Source: Sitta carolinensis (lineage: Eukaryota; Chordata; Aves; Passeriformes; Sittidae). Taken from it: a stretch of DNA of 64,000 bases. This document shows positions 32,815-44,765 of this stretch, piece by piece (position 1 is the first letter of the stretch; each line of letters starts with the position of its first letter). The notes under the pieces were generated by a model. It was not told the origin of the DNA, made no database searches, and saw nothing but the letters and a program-made list of their open reading frames with translations. The stretch is taken from the NCBI GenBank assembly GCA_032173965.1, contig CM063311.1, positions 1,420,271 through 1,484,270 on the forward strand. Reading direction: 5' to 3'. The translations under genes and the position numbers were made by a program.

Positions 32815-33033
32815 GGGCGCGGCCTCACCCGCACTACAACTCCCGGCGTGCCCCGCGCACCCGCGGCGGCTCCGATTGGCGGGGGGAAGTGGGCGTGTCC
32901 GGAAAGGGAGGTGCTGATTGGCTGAGACGCCCCCCCCTCCGGAAGCACCGGCGCGGACTACGGGTCCCGGCACGCGGCGGGGCGGGGATTCCCCGGTCCG
33001 CGATGGCGGCCGCGGCCTGAGGCGGCCCCGGCG
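32815..33033. promoter_or_regulatory. bidirectional SIRT2/NFKBIB promoter
   Basis: Only 219 bp separate the two start codons. It contains two ZNF143/SBS-like elements, ACTACAACTCCCGGCGTGC (32833-32851) and ACTACGGGTCCCGGCACGC (32957-32975), plus GATTGG inverted CCAAT boxes (32873-32878, 32916-32921) and CpG-rich flanks. Head-to-head SIRT2/NFKBIB is also the mammalian arrangement. Confidence 0.78.
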
Positions 33034-36000
33034 ATGGCGGCCGCGGCCCCCGCGGCCCCGGCGGCCCCCGGCGAGGCCAAGCGGCCCGAGGGCGACGAGT
33101 GGTGCGACAGCGGGCTGGGCTCGCTGGGCGAGGGGCCGCTGGGACCGCCGCTGCCCGCCGGCCCCGCGGCTGAGTGCCCCGAGCCCCTCGGCGACCCCGC
33201 GGCCTGGCTGCGGCACGTCCTGAGCTTCGTCACCGAGGACGGCGACACGTGAGGGCGGGGAGCGACGGGGAAGGGACGGGGAAGGGACGGGGAAGGGACG
33301 GGGAGGGGACGGGGAGGGGTGGGGGGTAGGGGGGGGATGGCGGTGCTGCCTCTTCCCGGGGTTCCGGTGAGACCCCCCGGTACCGGTACCGGCGGCGGTC
33401 CCCCAGTCACGGCCCCCACACACCCAGACACCGGAGATCCCGGGGGGCTCTTCCCGCGATTCCGGTGCGATCCCCCGGTACCGGCGGGGGTCCCCCGGTC
33501 ACGACCCCACACACACACCGGAGATCCCGGGGGTCTCTTCCCGGGGCTGTTCCCGGGGTCTCTTCCCGGGGGTCTCTTCCCTGGGGCTGTTCCGGGGTCT
33601 CTTCCGGGGGTCTCTTCCCTGGGGTCTCTTCCCGGGGTTCTCTTCCCGGGGTCTCTTCCCGGGGGTCTCCTCCCGGGGGTCTCTTCCCGGGGTCTCCTCC
33701 CGGGGTCTCCTCCCGGGGGTCTCTTCCCTGGGGCTGTTCCCGGTATCTCCTCCCGGGGTCTCTTCCCGGGGTCTCTTCCCGGGGGTCTCTTCCCGGGGGT
33801 CTCTTCCCGGTGTCTCCTCCCGGGGTCTCCTCCCGGGGGTCTCTTCCTGGGGCTGTTCCGGGGTCTCTCCGGGGTCTCTTCCGGGGTCTCCTCCCGGGGG
33901 TCTCTTCCCTGGGGCTGTTCCCGGGGGTCTCTTCCCGGGGGTCTCTTCCCGGGGTCTCCTCCCGGGGTCTCCCCGGGGGTCTCTTCCCTGGGGCTGTTCC
34001 CGGGGGTCTCTTCCGGGGGTATCCTCCCGGGGTCTCTTCCCTGGGGCTGTTCCCGGGGGTCTCTTCCCGGGGGGCTCCTCCCGGGGTCTCTTCCTGGGGG
34101 TCTCTTCCCGGTGTTCCTCCCGGGGTCTCTTCCCGGGGGTCTCTTCCCTGGGGCTGTTCCCGGGGGTCTCTTCCCGGGGGGCTCCTCCCGGGGGTCTCCC
34201 CCCGGCGGTGCCCGAGCGTTGCCCCCAGCCCAGCCCGCCCGTCCCTCCCGCAGGGCGCTGCACTTGGCCGTGATCCACGAGCACGAGCAGTTCCTCGAGT
34301 CCATCCTGCGCCACACGGAGCACTCGCCCTACCTGGACCTGCAGAACGACCTGGGCCAGGTGAGGGATTTGGGGTGGGGGGTCCCGGAGGGGCTTGGGGG
34401 GGGTCCTGGGGCTCTCCCAGGGCTCCGCAGTGAGGAGCTGGGGGGAAATTTGGGGGGCACGGTGGGGTGCGGGTCTGAGGGGGGAATTCGAGATGGGGTT
34501 TGGGGAATTGGAGACTTGACCCCCGAGTTGGGACCCGCGCTGGTGAGGGGCGGTTTTGGGGGCTTTTGGGGGGTTTTGGGGTGTTTTTGGGATGGTTTTG
34601 GGTGTTTTTGGGGTGTTTTTGGGGTATTTTAACCCCAATCTCTCCGCAGAGCGCCCTGCACATCGCCGTGGTGCTGGGGCTGGGGATGATGGGTTTGGGT
34701 GGTTTTTAGGGTGATGGGTTTGGGGGGGTTTAGGGTGTTTTTGGGGTATTTTTCCTGTGTTTTCACCCCAATCTCTCCGCAGAGCGCCCTGCACATCGCC
34801 GTGGTGCTGGGGTGATGGGTTTGGGGTGGTTTTAGGGTGTTTTTGGGGTATTTTTCGGGTATTTTCACCCCAATCTCTCCGCAGAGCGCCCTGCACATCG
34901 CCGTGGGGCTGGGGTGATGGGTTTGGGGCGGGTTTAGGGTGTTTTTGGGGTATTTTTCCTGTGTTTTCACCCCAATCTCTCCGCAGAGCGCCCTGCACAT
35001 CGCCGTGGGGCTGGGGTGATGGGTTTGGGGCGGGTTTAGGGTGTTTTTGGGGTATTTTTCCTGTGTTTTCACCCCAATCTCTCCGCAGAGCGCCCTGCAC
35101 ATCGCCGTGGGGCTGGGGCTGGGGTGATGGGTTTGGGGCGGGTTTAGGGTGTTTTTGGGGTATTTTTCCTGTGTTTTCACCCCAATCTCTCCCGCAGAGC
35201 GCCCTGCACATCGCCGTGGTGCTGGGGCTGGGGTGATGGGTTTGGGGCGGGTTTAGGGTGTTTTTGTGGGTATTTTTCCTGTATTTTCACCCCAATCTCT
35301 CCGCAGAGCGCCCTGCACATCGCCGTGGGGCTGGGGCTGGGGTGATGGGTTTGGGGCGGGTTTAGGGTGTTTTTGGGGTATTTTTCCTGTGTTTTCACCC
35401 CAATCTCTCCCGCAGAGCGCCCTGCACATCGCCGTGGGGCTGGGGCTGGGGTGATGGGTTTGGGGCGGGTTTAGGGTGTTTTTGGGGTATTTTTCCTGTG
35501 TTTTCACCCCAATCTCTCCCGCAGAGCGCCCTGCACATCGCCGTGGTGCTGGGGCTGGGGTGATGGGTTTGGGGCGGGTTTAGGGTGTTTTTGGGGTATT
35601 TTTCCTGTGTTTTCACCCCAATCTCTCCGCAGAGCGCCCTGCACATCGCCGTGGTGCTGGGGCTGGGGATGATGGGTTTGGGGTGGTTTTAGGGTGATGG
35701 GTTTGGGGTGGTTTTAGGGTGTTTTTGGGGTATTTTTCCTGTGTTTTCACCCCGGTCTCTCCGCAGAGCGCCCTGCACATCGCCGTGGGGCTGGGGTGAT
35801 GGGTTTGGGGCGGGTTTTAGGGTGTTTTTGGGGTATTTTTCCTGTGTTTTCACCCCAATCTCTCCCGCAGAGCGCCCTGCACATCGCCGTGGTGCTGGGG
35901 CTGCCCGGCGCCGTGCGCAGGCTGCGGGCGGCAGGTGCGGGCTCGGCCGTGCGGGAGCGCTCCGGGCACACCCCGCTGCACCTGGCGTGCCGGGAGGGGC

Positions 36001-37556
36001 AGCGCGGCTGCGCCCGCGCCCTGCTGGACCCCCGGGACCCCCCCCCGGGACCCCCCCCGGGACCACCCCCGGAACGACCCCCGGGACCCCCGGCAGGACG
36101 AGGAGGAGCGGCGGGCGCAGCTGGAGAGCGTTAACTACGACGGTGGGGGAAAGCTTTTGGGGGGTCAGGGGGGCTTGGGGGGGTCACGGCGTTTTGGGGG
36201 GGTGGGGGGCATGGGTTTGGGGTCGTGGTTTTGGGGTGGATGCAGTTTTGGGGTCACAGTTTTGGGGTCACAGTTTTGGGGTGGATGCAGTTTTGGGGTC
36301 GCGGTTTGGGGTGGATGCAGTTTTGGGGTCACAGTTTTGGGGTGGATGCAGTTTTGGGGTGGATGCAGTTTTGGGGTGGATGCAGTTTTGGGGTCGCAGT
36401 TTTGGGGTCACAGTTTTGAGGTCGCAGTTTGGGGTCACAGTTTTGGGGTCACAGTTTTGGGGTCATAGGTTTGGGGTCGCAGTTTTGGGGTCGCAGTTTT
36501 GGGGTCACAGTTTTGGGTCACAGTTTTGGGTCACAGTTTTGGGTCGCAGTTTTGGGGTGGATGCAGTTTTGGGGTCGCAGTTTTGGGTCACAGTTTTGGG
36601 TCGCAGTTTTGGGGTGGATGCAGTTTTGGGGTCACAGTTTTGGGGTGGATGCAGTTTTGGGGTCGCAGTTTTGGGGTGGATGCAGTTTTGGGGTCACAGT
36701 TTTGGGGTCACAGTTTTGAGGTCGCAGTTTTGGGGTGGATGCAGTTTTGGGGTCACAGTTTTGGGGTCACAGTTTTGGGTCGCAGTTTGGGATGGACGCA
36801 GTTTTGGGGACAGGTTCACCAAAGTTGCCACTTTCGGGCTGAGGGGATGTCACAGCGTTGGGGTTTGTTTTTTGGGGTGCCCCGTGCTCAGGTGGGGCTC
36901 TGCCCCCCCGTTTTCCCCCCTCACACAGGTTACACCCCCCTGCACGTGGCCGTGCTGCGCAGGGACCCCGAGCTGGTGCAGCTCCTGCTCCGCGCCGGCG
37001 CCGACCCCGACCGCCCGGTGCGTGCCCCCCAAACCCTAAAACACCCCCAAACGGGTCTGGGGGTGCTGCTGGGCGCCCCCTGACCCCGCCGTGCCCCGCC
37101 AGGAGCCGAGCTGCGGCCGCAGCCCCCTGCACTTGGCCGTGGAGGCGCAGAGCCCCGAGGTGGCCGAGTGCCTGCTGCGGGCCGGGGCGCGCCCGGACCC
37201 CCGCACTTTTTCGGGGTTCACGCCGCTGTACAGCGCCCGGCGCCGCCCCGACCCCCGCCTGTCGCCCCTCCTGCGCCGCTTCGGGGCCCGCGACAGCGGC
37301 GACAGCGGCGACAGCAGCGACAGCGGTGACAGCGAGGGCGGGCCCGAGGGCAGCGAGGTCAGTCGGGGGGCGCGGGGGGCGCTGTCCCCGCCTCGGGGGG
37401 GCCCTGGATGAAGGGGGGGGGGTCCCCCGGAGCGCCCCCAAACCTTTGCAAGCCCAACCCCACCCCCCTAAACTGTTCCAGCCCCCCCAAATGTCGCTCC
37501 CTCCCCAGGACGAGTACGACGACATCGTCATCAACAGCAGGCGCTGCCCGGCCTGA
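33034..37556 (+). CDS. NFKBIB: NF-kappa-B inhibitor beta (IkB-beta)
   Basis: Cytoplasmic ankyrin-repeat protein that retains NF-kB (RelA, c-Rel) until IKK phosphorylation. Exons 33034-33248, 34254-34359, 35871-36142, 36929-37017, 37103-37357 and 37509-37556. The degron DEWCDSGLGSLG puts the phospho-serines at 26 and 30. Then TEDGDTALHLAVIHEHEQF, YLDLQNDLGQSALHIAVVLG, GHTPLHLACREG, an acidic insert ending DEEERRAQLESVNYD, GYTPLHVAVLRRDPELV, CGRSPLHLAVEAQ, FTPLYSA, a Ser/Asp/Gly PEST-like stretch and DEYDDIVINS. About 328 residues, near the mammalian 356. Exon 3 carries one net frame shift in poly-C at about 36035-36065. Intron 2 is an exon-edge minisatellite. Assignment is secure from degron, ankyrins, tail and position beside SIRT2. 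Confidence 0.95.
33525..34205. repeat. GGGTCTCTTCCCGGGG minisatellite, NFKBIB intron 1
   Basis: About 40 units of 15-17 bp, with longer tccctggggctgttcccgg variants at intervals. The array stops about 50 bp before the exon 2 acceptor. Confidence 0.92.
34620..35870. repeat. NFKBIB: exon-edge minisatellite, acceptor and start of NFKBIB exon 3
   Basis: Units of about 100-135 bp: ttttcaccccaatctctccgcag acceptor region, the codons SALHIAVVLG(LG) or SALHIAVGLG, then TGATGGGTTTGGGG. Copies begin at 34650, 34783, 34885, 34987, 35089, 35198, 35307, 35416, 35525, 35633 and 35767; the real exon is 35871. In the exon 2 reading frame each copy hits a stop within about 13 codons. Confidence 0.94.
36200..36810. 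repeat. TTTTGGGGTCACAG / TTTTGGGGTGGATGCAG repeat, NFKBIB intron 3
   Basis: About 38 units of 13-18 bp, alternating three main variants (tcacag, tcgcag, tggatgcag). Confidence 0.92.
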
Positions 37557-37678
37557 GGGACCCCCGGGACCCCCGGGACGGACTCGGAGCCCCCCCCCCG
37601 GCCAGGGGCACCCCCCGAGGCCGCGCCCCCACCCCCCAAAATCCCGGGGCCGTGCCAGGGGCTGCGGGGGAGGTGGGA

Positions 37679-37684
37679 AATAAA
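37679..37684 (+). terminator. NFKBIB: AATAAA poly(A) signal, NFKBIB
   Basis: AATAAA 123 bp after the stop, followed by G/T-rich sequence. Confidence 0.7.
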
Positions 37685-37729
37685 GCGGAGGCGGCGCTGG
37701 GAGCGAAGGACACGGCTGTGAGAATGGGG

Positions 37730-38095
37730 GGACACACCTGTGTGAGTGCAGGGGACACACCTGAGTGAGTGCAGGGACAGGTGTGACACTGGGACACGCC
37801 TGTGTGAGTGCAGGGACAGGTGTGAGTGCAGGGGACACACCTGTGTGAGTGCAGGGACAGGTGTGAGTGCAGGGGACACACCTGTGTGAGTGCAGGGACA
37901 GGTGCGAGTGCAGGGGACACACCTGTGAGTGCAGGGACAGGTGTGACACTGGGACACACCTGTGTGAGTGCAGGGACACACCTGAGTGCAGGGACAGGTG
38001 TGAGTGCAGGGGACACACCTGTGTGAGTGCAGGGACAGGTGTGACACTGGGACACACCTGAGTGCAAGGACAGGTGTGACACTGACGTCACCCGT
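37730..38095. repeat. ACACCTGTGTGAGTGCAGGG repeat between NFKBIB and SARS2
   Basis: About 17 units of 18-24 bp (gacacacctgtgtgagtgcagg, gacaggtgtgag). No gene seen in this gap. Confidence 0.9.
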
Positions 38096-38136
38096 GTAAC
38101 CACGCCCACACCTGGCCAAGGCAGCCATTTCCCGGT

Positions 38137-38142
38137 TTTATT
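38137..38142 (-). terminator. SARS2: AATAAA poly(A) signal, SARS2
   Basis: Minus-strand AATAAA about 170 bp beyond the SARS2 stop codon. Confidence 0.65.
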
Positions 38143-38311
38143 CCCGCTCTTTCTCAAGGGGGGGGGGACACAGGTGAGCCGGCGCTCTCACCTGTCCCCC
38201 CCCTCTCCCGTGTCCCCGTCCGTCCCGCGCCGTCCCAGCTCCATCCGTGCCCCCTCCTCGGAGACCCCCGTTCTGCGGGGACCCCCCGTTCGGCGGGGAC
38301 CCCCGCCCAGC

Positions 38312-41300
38312 TCAGGGGGCGCCCCCCATGCCGGGGGTCCCCCCGGGCTGGTTGGGGCCGATGTAGCGCAGGAGGGGCCGGGGCGGCCGGGCCAGCACCT
38401 CCTGCCCCACCAGCGGCTGCAGCACCGGCGGCACCCGCACGCGGCCGTCCTGGGGGGGCACACGGGCCGGGCTGAGCCCCCCCGGCACCCCCAGACCCCC
38501 ACCGGGGACCCCCCAAAACAACAACTCACCGGGAGCTGGTTGCACTCGAGCAGCGCGATGAGCATGCGGGACACGGCGCAGGCGGTGCCGTTCACCTGGG
38601 GGGCGAGCACGGGGTCGGGGGGGGGGTCAGGGACCCCCAGTGCGGGGTTTTGGGGTCCCCTTGGGGGTGGGAGGGGGTCACCCACCGTGTGGGCGTGGCT
38701 CAGGCGGCCCCCCTCCCCGCTGTACATGATGTTCAGCCGCCGGCTCTGGTAGTCGGTGCAGTTGGAGGCGCTGGAGATCTGGGGGGGTGTGTGTGGGGTG
38801 AGGAGAGGGGGTCAGGAGATTTTGGGGGACCCCCCCTCTCCTTCACTGCTGGGACCCCTCAAAACGGGGGTGCTGATCCGGCAGCAAGGATGGGAATAAG
38901 GGGGGGTCATAAACGGGGGGGGGGGGGTGTTACCCCGAGCACCCCATTCGGGGTTTTTCCCAGAATTGTTTGGATTCTCCCCCAATTACTGAGCCTCCCC
39001 CTGAATTATCAGGGTTCCCCCTGAATAATTGGGGTCCCAGACCCCCCCTCTTCTCTCTCTCACCTCCCCAAATTTGCCCCGTCCGGGCATCCAGGCCTCG
39101 ATGTCGAATTTACGGAAAGCAGGGAGCCCCAGCTCCTCCGAGGGCATATCCAGGACGCTGGGAACGCCGGGAGGGGGCCGAGAGTTAGGAAGGATTTTGG
39201 GGGTCCCACAGATCGGGGGGTGACTCCCCCCAAATCCCCCTCACCGGTAATGAAGCCCCAGCTCTGAGAACATCTCCTTCTGCAGCGCCAGGAACTCGTC
39301 CAGCAGCTCCTCGCTCTCCGTCCCGCGCTCGGCCGCCGTCACCCCGAACATCTCCACCTTCCCGGGGTGGGGGGTCGCACAGGGTGAGCCCCCCCAAACT
39401 CGGGGGTCCCCCCAGTGCCCCCCGAGCCCTCGCGGGGGTCCCCCCAGTACCTTGGTGAACTGGTGCACTCGGTAGAGCCCCCAGGGCTCCCGGCCCGTGT
39501 CGGTCTCGGCGCGGTAGCACGTGCTGGAACACACGACCCTGGGGGGGCTCACGGCTCAGGGGGAGCCCCCCAAAACCCCGCAGCCCCCCAGGCAACCGGG
39601 GTACGACCCCCAGAAGACCCCCAGAAGGGGAGGGGGTCTCTGGAGGGACACAGCCCCTCGTACCTGACAGGCAGGTCCTGCAGCTGCACTGCGTGGTCCA
39701 TGAAATACCCTGCGTGGGGGGCACGGGGTCACCCCCAAATCCATCTGCCCACACTTCAGCCTCTTTTTCCCCTTTTCCCAATGGTTTTCCTGCCCTTCCT
39801 CCCACTTTTTTTCATTTTTCTCACTCTGCTGCTGGTTTTCCATGGTTTTTTCCCCTTGGTTTTCTGTTTTTTCCCCTGTATTTTCCCCTTGGTTTTCTGG
39901 TTTTTCCCCTGTATTTTCCCCTTGGTTTTCTGGTTTTTCCCCATATTTTCCCCTTGGTTTTCCCTGGTTTTTTCCCCTTGGTTTTCCCTGTTTTTTTCCC
40001 CTTGGTTTTCCCTGTTTTTTTCCCCTTGCTTTTCCCTGTTTTTTTCCCCTTGCTTTTCCCTTTTTTCCCCTGTATTTTCCCCTTGGTTTTCTGATTTTTC
40101 CTCCATATTTCCCCTTGGTTTTCCCTGGTTTTTCCCCTTGGTTTTCTGTTTTTTCCCCCATATTTTCCCCTTGCTGTTCCCTGTTTTTTCCCCCATATTT
40201 TCCCCTTGCTTTTCCCTGATTTTTCCCCCATATTTTCCCCTTGGTTTTCTGGTTTTTTCCCCTTGCTTTTCCCTGCTTTTTTCCCCTGTATTTTCCCCTT
40301 GCTTTTCCCTGCTTACTCCCCCTTTTCCTCCTGCTCTTCTCCCACTGTGCCCCTCTTTCTCCCTGTTTTCCTCATGGTTTTCCCCCCTTTTTCCCCGTTT
40401 TTCCCACCTGCAATTCCCACCTCCGAGGTCCCAGCCAGGCACAGATCCTCGAAGCGCGCGGGGTCGATGGTGTAAACTGGGGAGGGGGTAGCGCTGGGCT
40501 GGACCCCGCAGCCCTCCTGGGGGGCACAGGGGGGTCACCTGAGCTCACAGAGGTGCTGGGCTCGGGGGGCTCGGGGGGCACTCACAAAAACGGCTCCACG
40601 CAGCAGGTCCGGCACCGTCATGGGCAGGAAACCCTGGGGAAAAAAAAAAAGGGATCAGGAGACCCTGACCCCCCCCCCGGGTGCCCCCAGATCATCCCAG
40701 TGACCCCCAGACCATCCCAGACCCTCCTTGGATCCACCAGACCATCCCAGCCCCTCCCTGGATCCCCCAGACCATCCCAGACCCTCCCTGGATCGCGCCA
40801 GACCATCCCAGTGCTCCCCAGACCATCCCAGACCCTCCTTGGATCCCCCAGACCATCCCAGCCCCTCCCTGGATCCCCCAGACCATCCCAGTGCCCCCCA
40901 GACCATTCCAGACCCTCCCTGGATCCCCCAGACCATCCCAGTGCCCCCCAGACCATCCCAGACCCTCCCTGGATCCCCCAGACCATCCCAGTGCTCCCCA
41001 GACCATCCCAGACCCTCCTTGGATCCCCCAGACCATCCCAGCCCCTCCCTGGATCCCCCAGACCATCCCAGTGCCCCCCAGACCATCCCAGCCCCTCCCT
41101 GGATCCCCCAGACCATCCCAGTGCCCCCCAGACCATTCCAGACCCTCCCTGGATCCCCCAGACCATCCCAGTGCCCCCCAGACCATCCCAGACCCTCCCT
41201 GGATCCCCCAGACCATCCCAGTGCTCCCCAGACCATTCCAGTGCCCCCCAGAATCTCCCTGCATCCCCCAGACCATCCCAGTGCCCCCCAGAATCTCCCT

Positions 41301-44193
41301 GCATCCCCCAGACCATTCCAGTGCCCCCCAGAATCTCCCTGCATCCCCCAGACCCTCCCAGTGCCCCCCAGACCCCCCCTGGCTCCCCCCAGCCCCACCT
41401 TGCCCAGCAGTTTCCGCAGGGTGAAGGTGACCAGGGCGTGCTGCAGCAGCGCTCCCGCCCCGCACAGGTAATAGGAGCGATGGCCCGACACGTGGGACAG
41501 GCGTCTGCGGGGGGGGGACAGGTGGGGACACCTGGGGGACAGGTGGGGGACACCTGGGGACACCCCCTGCCCCGCACAGGTAATAGGAGCGATGGCCCGA
41601 CACGTGGGACAAGCGTCTGCGGGGGGGGGGGACAGGTGGGGACACCTGGGGGACACCTGGGGGACACCTGGGGGACAGGTGGGGACACCTGGGGGACAGG
41701 TGGGGGACACCTGAGGACACCTGGGGGACAGGTGGGGGACACCTGAGGACAGGTGGGGGACACCTGGGGACAGGTGGGGGACACCTGGGGACACCCCCTG
41801 CCCCACACAGGTAATAGGAGCGATGGCCCGACACGTGGGACAAGCGTCTGCGGGGGGGGGACAGGTGGGGACACCTGGGGGACAGGTGGGGACACCTGGG
41901 GACAGGTGGGGGACACCTGACGACACCTGGGGACACCTGGGGGACAGGTGGGGGACACCTGAGGACAGGTGGGGGACACCTGGGGACAGGTGGGGGACAC
42001 CTGGGGACAGGTGGGGACACCCCCTGCCCCACACAGGTAACAGGAGCAACAGCCTGACACATGGCACAGGTGTGGCACAGGTGTGTGACAGGATTGGCAC
42101 AGGTGTGGCACAGGTGTGACAGGTGTGTAACAGGTAACAGGTGTGGCACAGGTGTGACAGGTGTGTGATAGGTAACAGGTGTGGCACAGGTGTGTAACAC
42201 GTAACAGGTGTGGCACAGGTGTGACAAGTGTGACAGGGGTGGCACAGGTGTGACAGGTGTGTGACCCCCATGTCCCCCCCTGGTGTTGCTCACCTTTGCC
42301 GGATGATGTCCAGCCCCTCCCCCAGCTCCAGGTGTCCCTTTGGCTTGAAATCGAACACTGGGGGAGGGGAGAGGACCCTCACCCTTTGTGTCACCCCCAA
42401 ACCCCCCTCCCCAAATCCTCCATAACCCCCAGACCCTCCAAAGACACCCCCAGACCCCCCAAACGCCCCCAGACCCCCCCCAGCCCTCACCTGTTTCTCG
42501 CCCACCACCTCGAGCAGCCGAGCCTGGCTCTGGTCCCCAATGGGCTGGGGGGACACAAAGGGGGGGTTTGGGGAGGGGCAGGAACCCCCCCAAACCGCCA
42601 CAGGGGTCAGGTGGGTTTTGGGGGTCTCACCACCCACAGCAGGGTGGGTTCTGTTGGGTCAGGTGGGTTTTGGGGAGGTTTTTGGGGGTCTCACCACGGC
42701 AGGGTGGGTTCTGTTGGGTCAGGTGGGTTTTGGGGGTCTCACCACGGCAGGGTGGGTTCTGTTGGGTCAGGTGGGGTTTGGGGAGGTTTTTGGGGGTCTC
42801 ACCACGGCAGGGTGGGTTCTGTTGGGTCAGGTGGGGTTTGGGGAGGTTTTTGGGGGTCTCACCACGGCAGGGTGGGTTCTGTTGGGTCAGGTGGGGTTTG
42901 GGGAGGTTTTTGGGGGTCTCACCACGGCAGGGTGGGTTCTGTTGGGCAGCTGCAGCGCTCCCAGGTAAAATCTCTGCTCCAGCTCCGATTCCTCGGCCTC
43001 CAGCGCCCGGAGCTGCCCCCGCAGGCTCCGGCCCCGCTCCCGCAGCGCCGCCAATTCCGGGAGCTGCCGGGGGGGCAGCGTGAGGGCGCGGGGGCGTCGG
43101 GGACCCCCCGAGCCCCCCCAAATTCCGGTTCTTACCGTCTTGGCCGCTGCTTTGTCATGGGAGGCCTGGGGGGGGAAAAGGAGCCGGGGGTCCTGAGCGG
43201 GGGATCTTGGAGGGGTTTCGGGGGAAGGGGAGGGGGTTTCCTGGGGGGAGCTGAGTGGGGGTCCCCGGGGTCTCACCATGATCTCGCGCACGCCCTGGGC
43301 CACGCGCCCCTTCTCGGCCTCCAGGCGGGCGATGCCATCGCGGACCTGCCCCAGCCGGGACCACGTCCGCACCTGGGGGCGGGGCGCAGGTGGGCGTGCC
43401 GGCCACGCCCAAGGGAGGGGATGGGAGTGGCCGACAGGCCCCGCCCGCCCGCTCCTACAGGCCCCGCCCACCGCTCCGACATACCCCGCCCCTTCTACAG
43501 GCCCCGGCCTCCGCTCTTACAGACCCCGCCCCTTCTCCTACAGGCCACGCCCACCCCATGACAGACCCGTCATCCATTCCTACAGGCCCCGCCCACCACC
43601 ATGACAGACCCCGCCCCCGCTCCTGTAGGCCATGCCCCCTCCTTTAGTCCACGCCCCCTCTCATACAGGCCCCCATGACAGACCCCGCCCCGCTATGACA
43701 GGCCCCGCCCCTTCTACAGCCCCCGCCCCCTCATACTTCCCCGCCCCTTCTCCCGCAGGCCCCGCCCCCCCGCCGCCGCTCCCGCCACTCACGATCTCGC
43801 GGAGCGCGGCGCCCCCTAGCGGCCCGCGCCGCTGCTCCACCTCGCGCTCGCTGAGCGCGCTCACGTCGAGCTGCGGGCGCGCGCTCAGCCCCTCCCGCAC
43901 GTGCTCGTAGAGGCGGCTGCGCGCCGCCGTCCCGGGAGCGAGCCCCGCACCGGGAGCGAGCCCGGGGCCGGGAGCGGCCCCCGCGGCCCCGCGCCGCCCG
44001 GCCGCCGCCGCCGCACCGGGAGCGAGCCCCGCACCGGGAGCGAGCCCGGGCCGGGAGCGGTCCCCGCGGCCCCGCGCCGCCCGGCCGCCGCACCGGGAGC
44101 GAGCCCCGCACCGGGAGCGAGCCCCGGGCCGGGAATGGCCCCGCGCCGCCCGCCCGCCGCCGCCGCCGCCAGCAGCGCCCTGCGCGCCGCCAT
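38312..44193 (-). CDS. SARS2: mitochondrial seryl-tRNA synthetase
   Basis: Class II synthetase charging both mitochondrial tRNA-Ser. Sixteen exons in gene order: 43793-44193, 43277-43372, 43136-43165, 42923-43063, 42491-42544, 42294-42357, 41399-41504, 40586-40633, 40408-40516, 39664-39709, 39451-39538, 39245-39357, 39064-39157, 38686-38778, 38529-38595 and 38312-38449. Sequence runs from [20 protein letters not shown] through a coiled-coil arm ([16 protein letters not shown]), [143 protein letters not shown] and YIGPNQP. Exon phases close to about 562 aa if one base is missing in the GC-rich presequence of exon 1. That presequence ([12 protein letters not shown] plus [13 protein letters not shown] repeats) is longer than the mammalian one. 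Confidence 0.95.
39740..40405. repeat. TTTTCCCCTTGGTTTTC pyrimidine-rich repeat, SARS2 intron 9
   Basis: About 28 units of 20-30 bp, such as ttttccccttggttttccc, plus ccatattttcccc variants. Purine-rich on the SARS2 sense strand. Confidence 0.9.
40680..41380. repeat. CCCCAGACCATCCCAG minisatellite, SARS2 intron 7
   Basis: Units of 30-35 bp (accatcccagtgccccccag, accctccctggatcccccag) repeated about 24 times. The higher-order pattern is about 60 and 180 bp. Confidence 0.92.
41505..42275. repeat. SARS2: exon-edge duplications of SARS2 exon 7 with GGGGACACCTGGGGGACAGG and CACAGGTGTG repeats
   Basis: Three extra copies (about 41573-41625, 41813-41855 and a decayed one 42030-42075) of the exon 7 acceptor and its first 45-55 nt, encoding [14 protein letters not shown], separated by ggtgggggacacctgg units. 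From 42060 to 42275 about 18 ggtgtgacag/gtaacagg units follow. Confidence 0.9.
42605..42922. repeat. SARS2: exon-edge minisatellite, 3' end of SARS2 exon 4 plus donor
   Basis: Five extra 47-70 bp units, each containing on the minus strand the codons for NRTHPAV and the GTGAGACCCCC donor, before the real exon end at 42923. The most distal copy is slightly diverged. Confidence 0.92.
43385..43790. repeat. TACAGGCCCCGCCC short repeats, SARS2 intron 1
   Basis: Loose 20-30 bp units of the ctacaggccccgcccac type with GC-box character. Not a clean tandem array. Confidence 0.6.
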
Positions 44194-44339
44194 CTTGGCA
44201 CCGGCGCCTGTCACGTGAGGGAGGAGCCGGGGGCGGGGCCGGCCGCGCGCGCCGGGAGCCACGCCCCTCACGGAGAGCGCTGGCCACGCCCACCCCGGGC
44301 AGCCAGGCCACGCCCCCTGGTTCGGCACCCCCAGGGTCC

Positions 44340-44765
44340 CCCCAGTGACCCCCATAACACCCCCAATGACCCCCCCAGTGACCCCCGTAACACCCCCAGG
44401 GTCCCCCCAGTGACCCCCGCGTCACCCCCAGTGATCCCCCCCGTAATCCCCGCCCAGTGACCCCCATAACACCCCCAGGGTTCCCCCAGTGACCCCCATA
44501 ACACCCCCAATGACCCCCCCAGTGACCCCCATAACACCCCCAGGGTTCCCCCAGTGACCCCCGCGTCACCCCCAGTGATCCCCCCCGTAATCCCTGCCCA
44601 GTGACCCCCATAACACCCCCAGGGTTCCCCCAGTGACCCCCGCGTCACCCCCAGTGATCCCCCCCGTAATCTCTGCCCAGTGACCCCCATAACACCCCCA
44701 GGGTTCCCCCAGTGACCCCCGCGTCACCCCCAGTGACCCCCCCCAGTCACCCCCTGGTGCCCTCC
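44340..44765. repeat. CCCCCAGTGACCCCCATAAC minisatellite between SARS2 and MRPS12
   Basis: About 14 units of 16-33 bp with higher-order copies of about 105 bp. It starts about 150 bp upstream of the SARS2 start and occupies most of the SARS2-MRPS12 spacer. A TCACGTGA E-box (44211-44218) and an AAGATGGCGGC motif overlapping the start mark the SARS2 promoter. Confidence 0.88.

Noticed and set aside
40618..42593. 500-630-codon minus-strand frames
   Set aside because: They join real SARS2 exon 7 to intronic repeats. Exon borders and homology define the gene.
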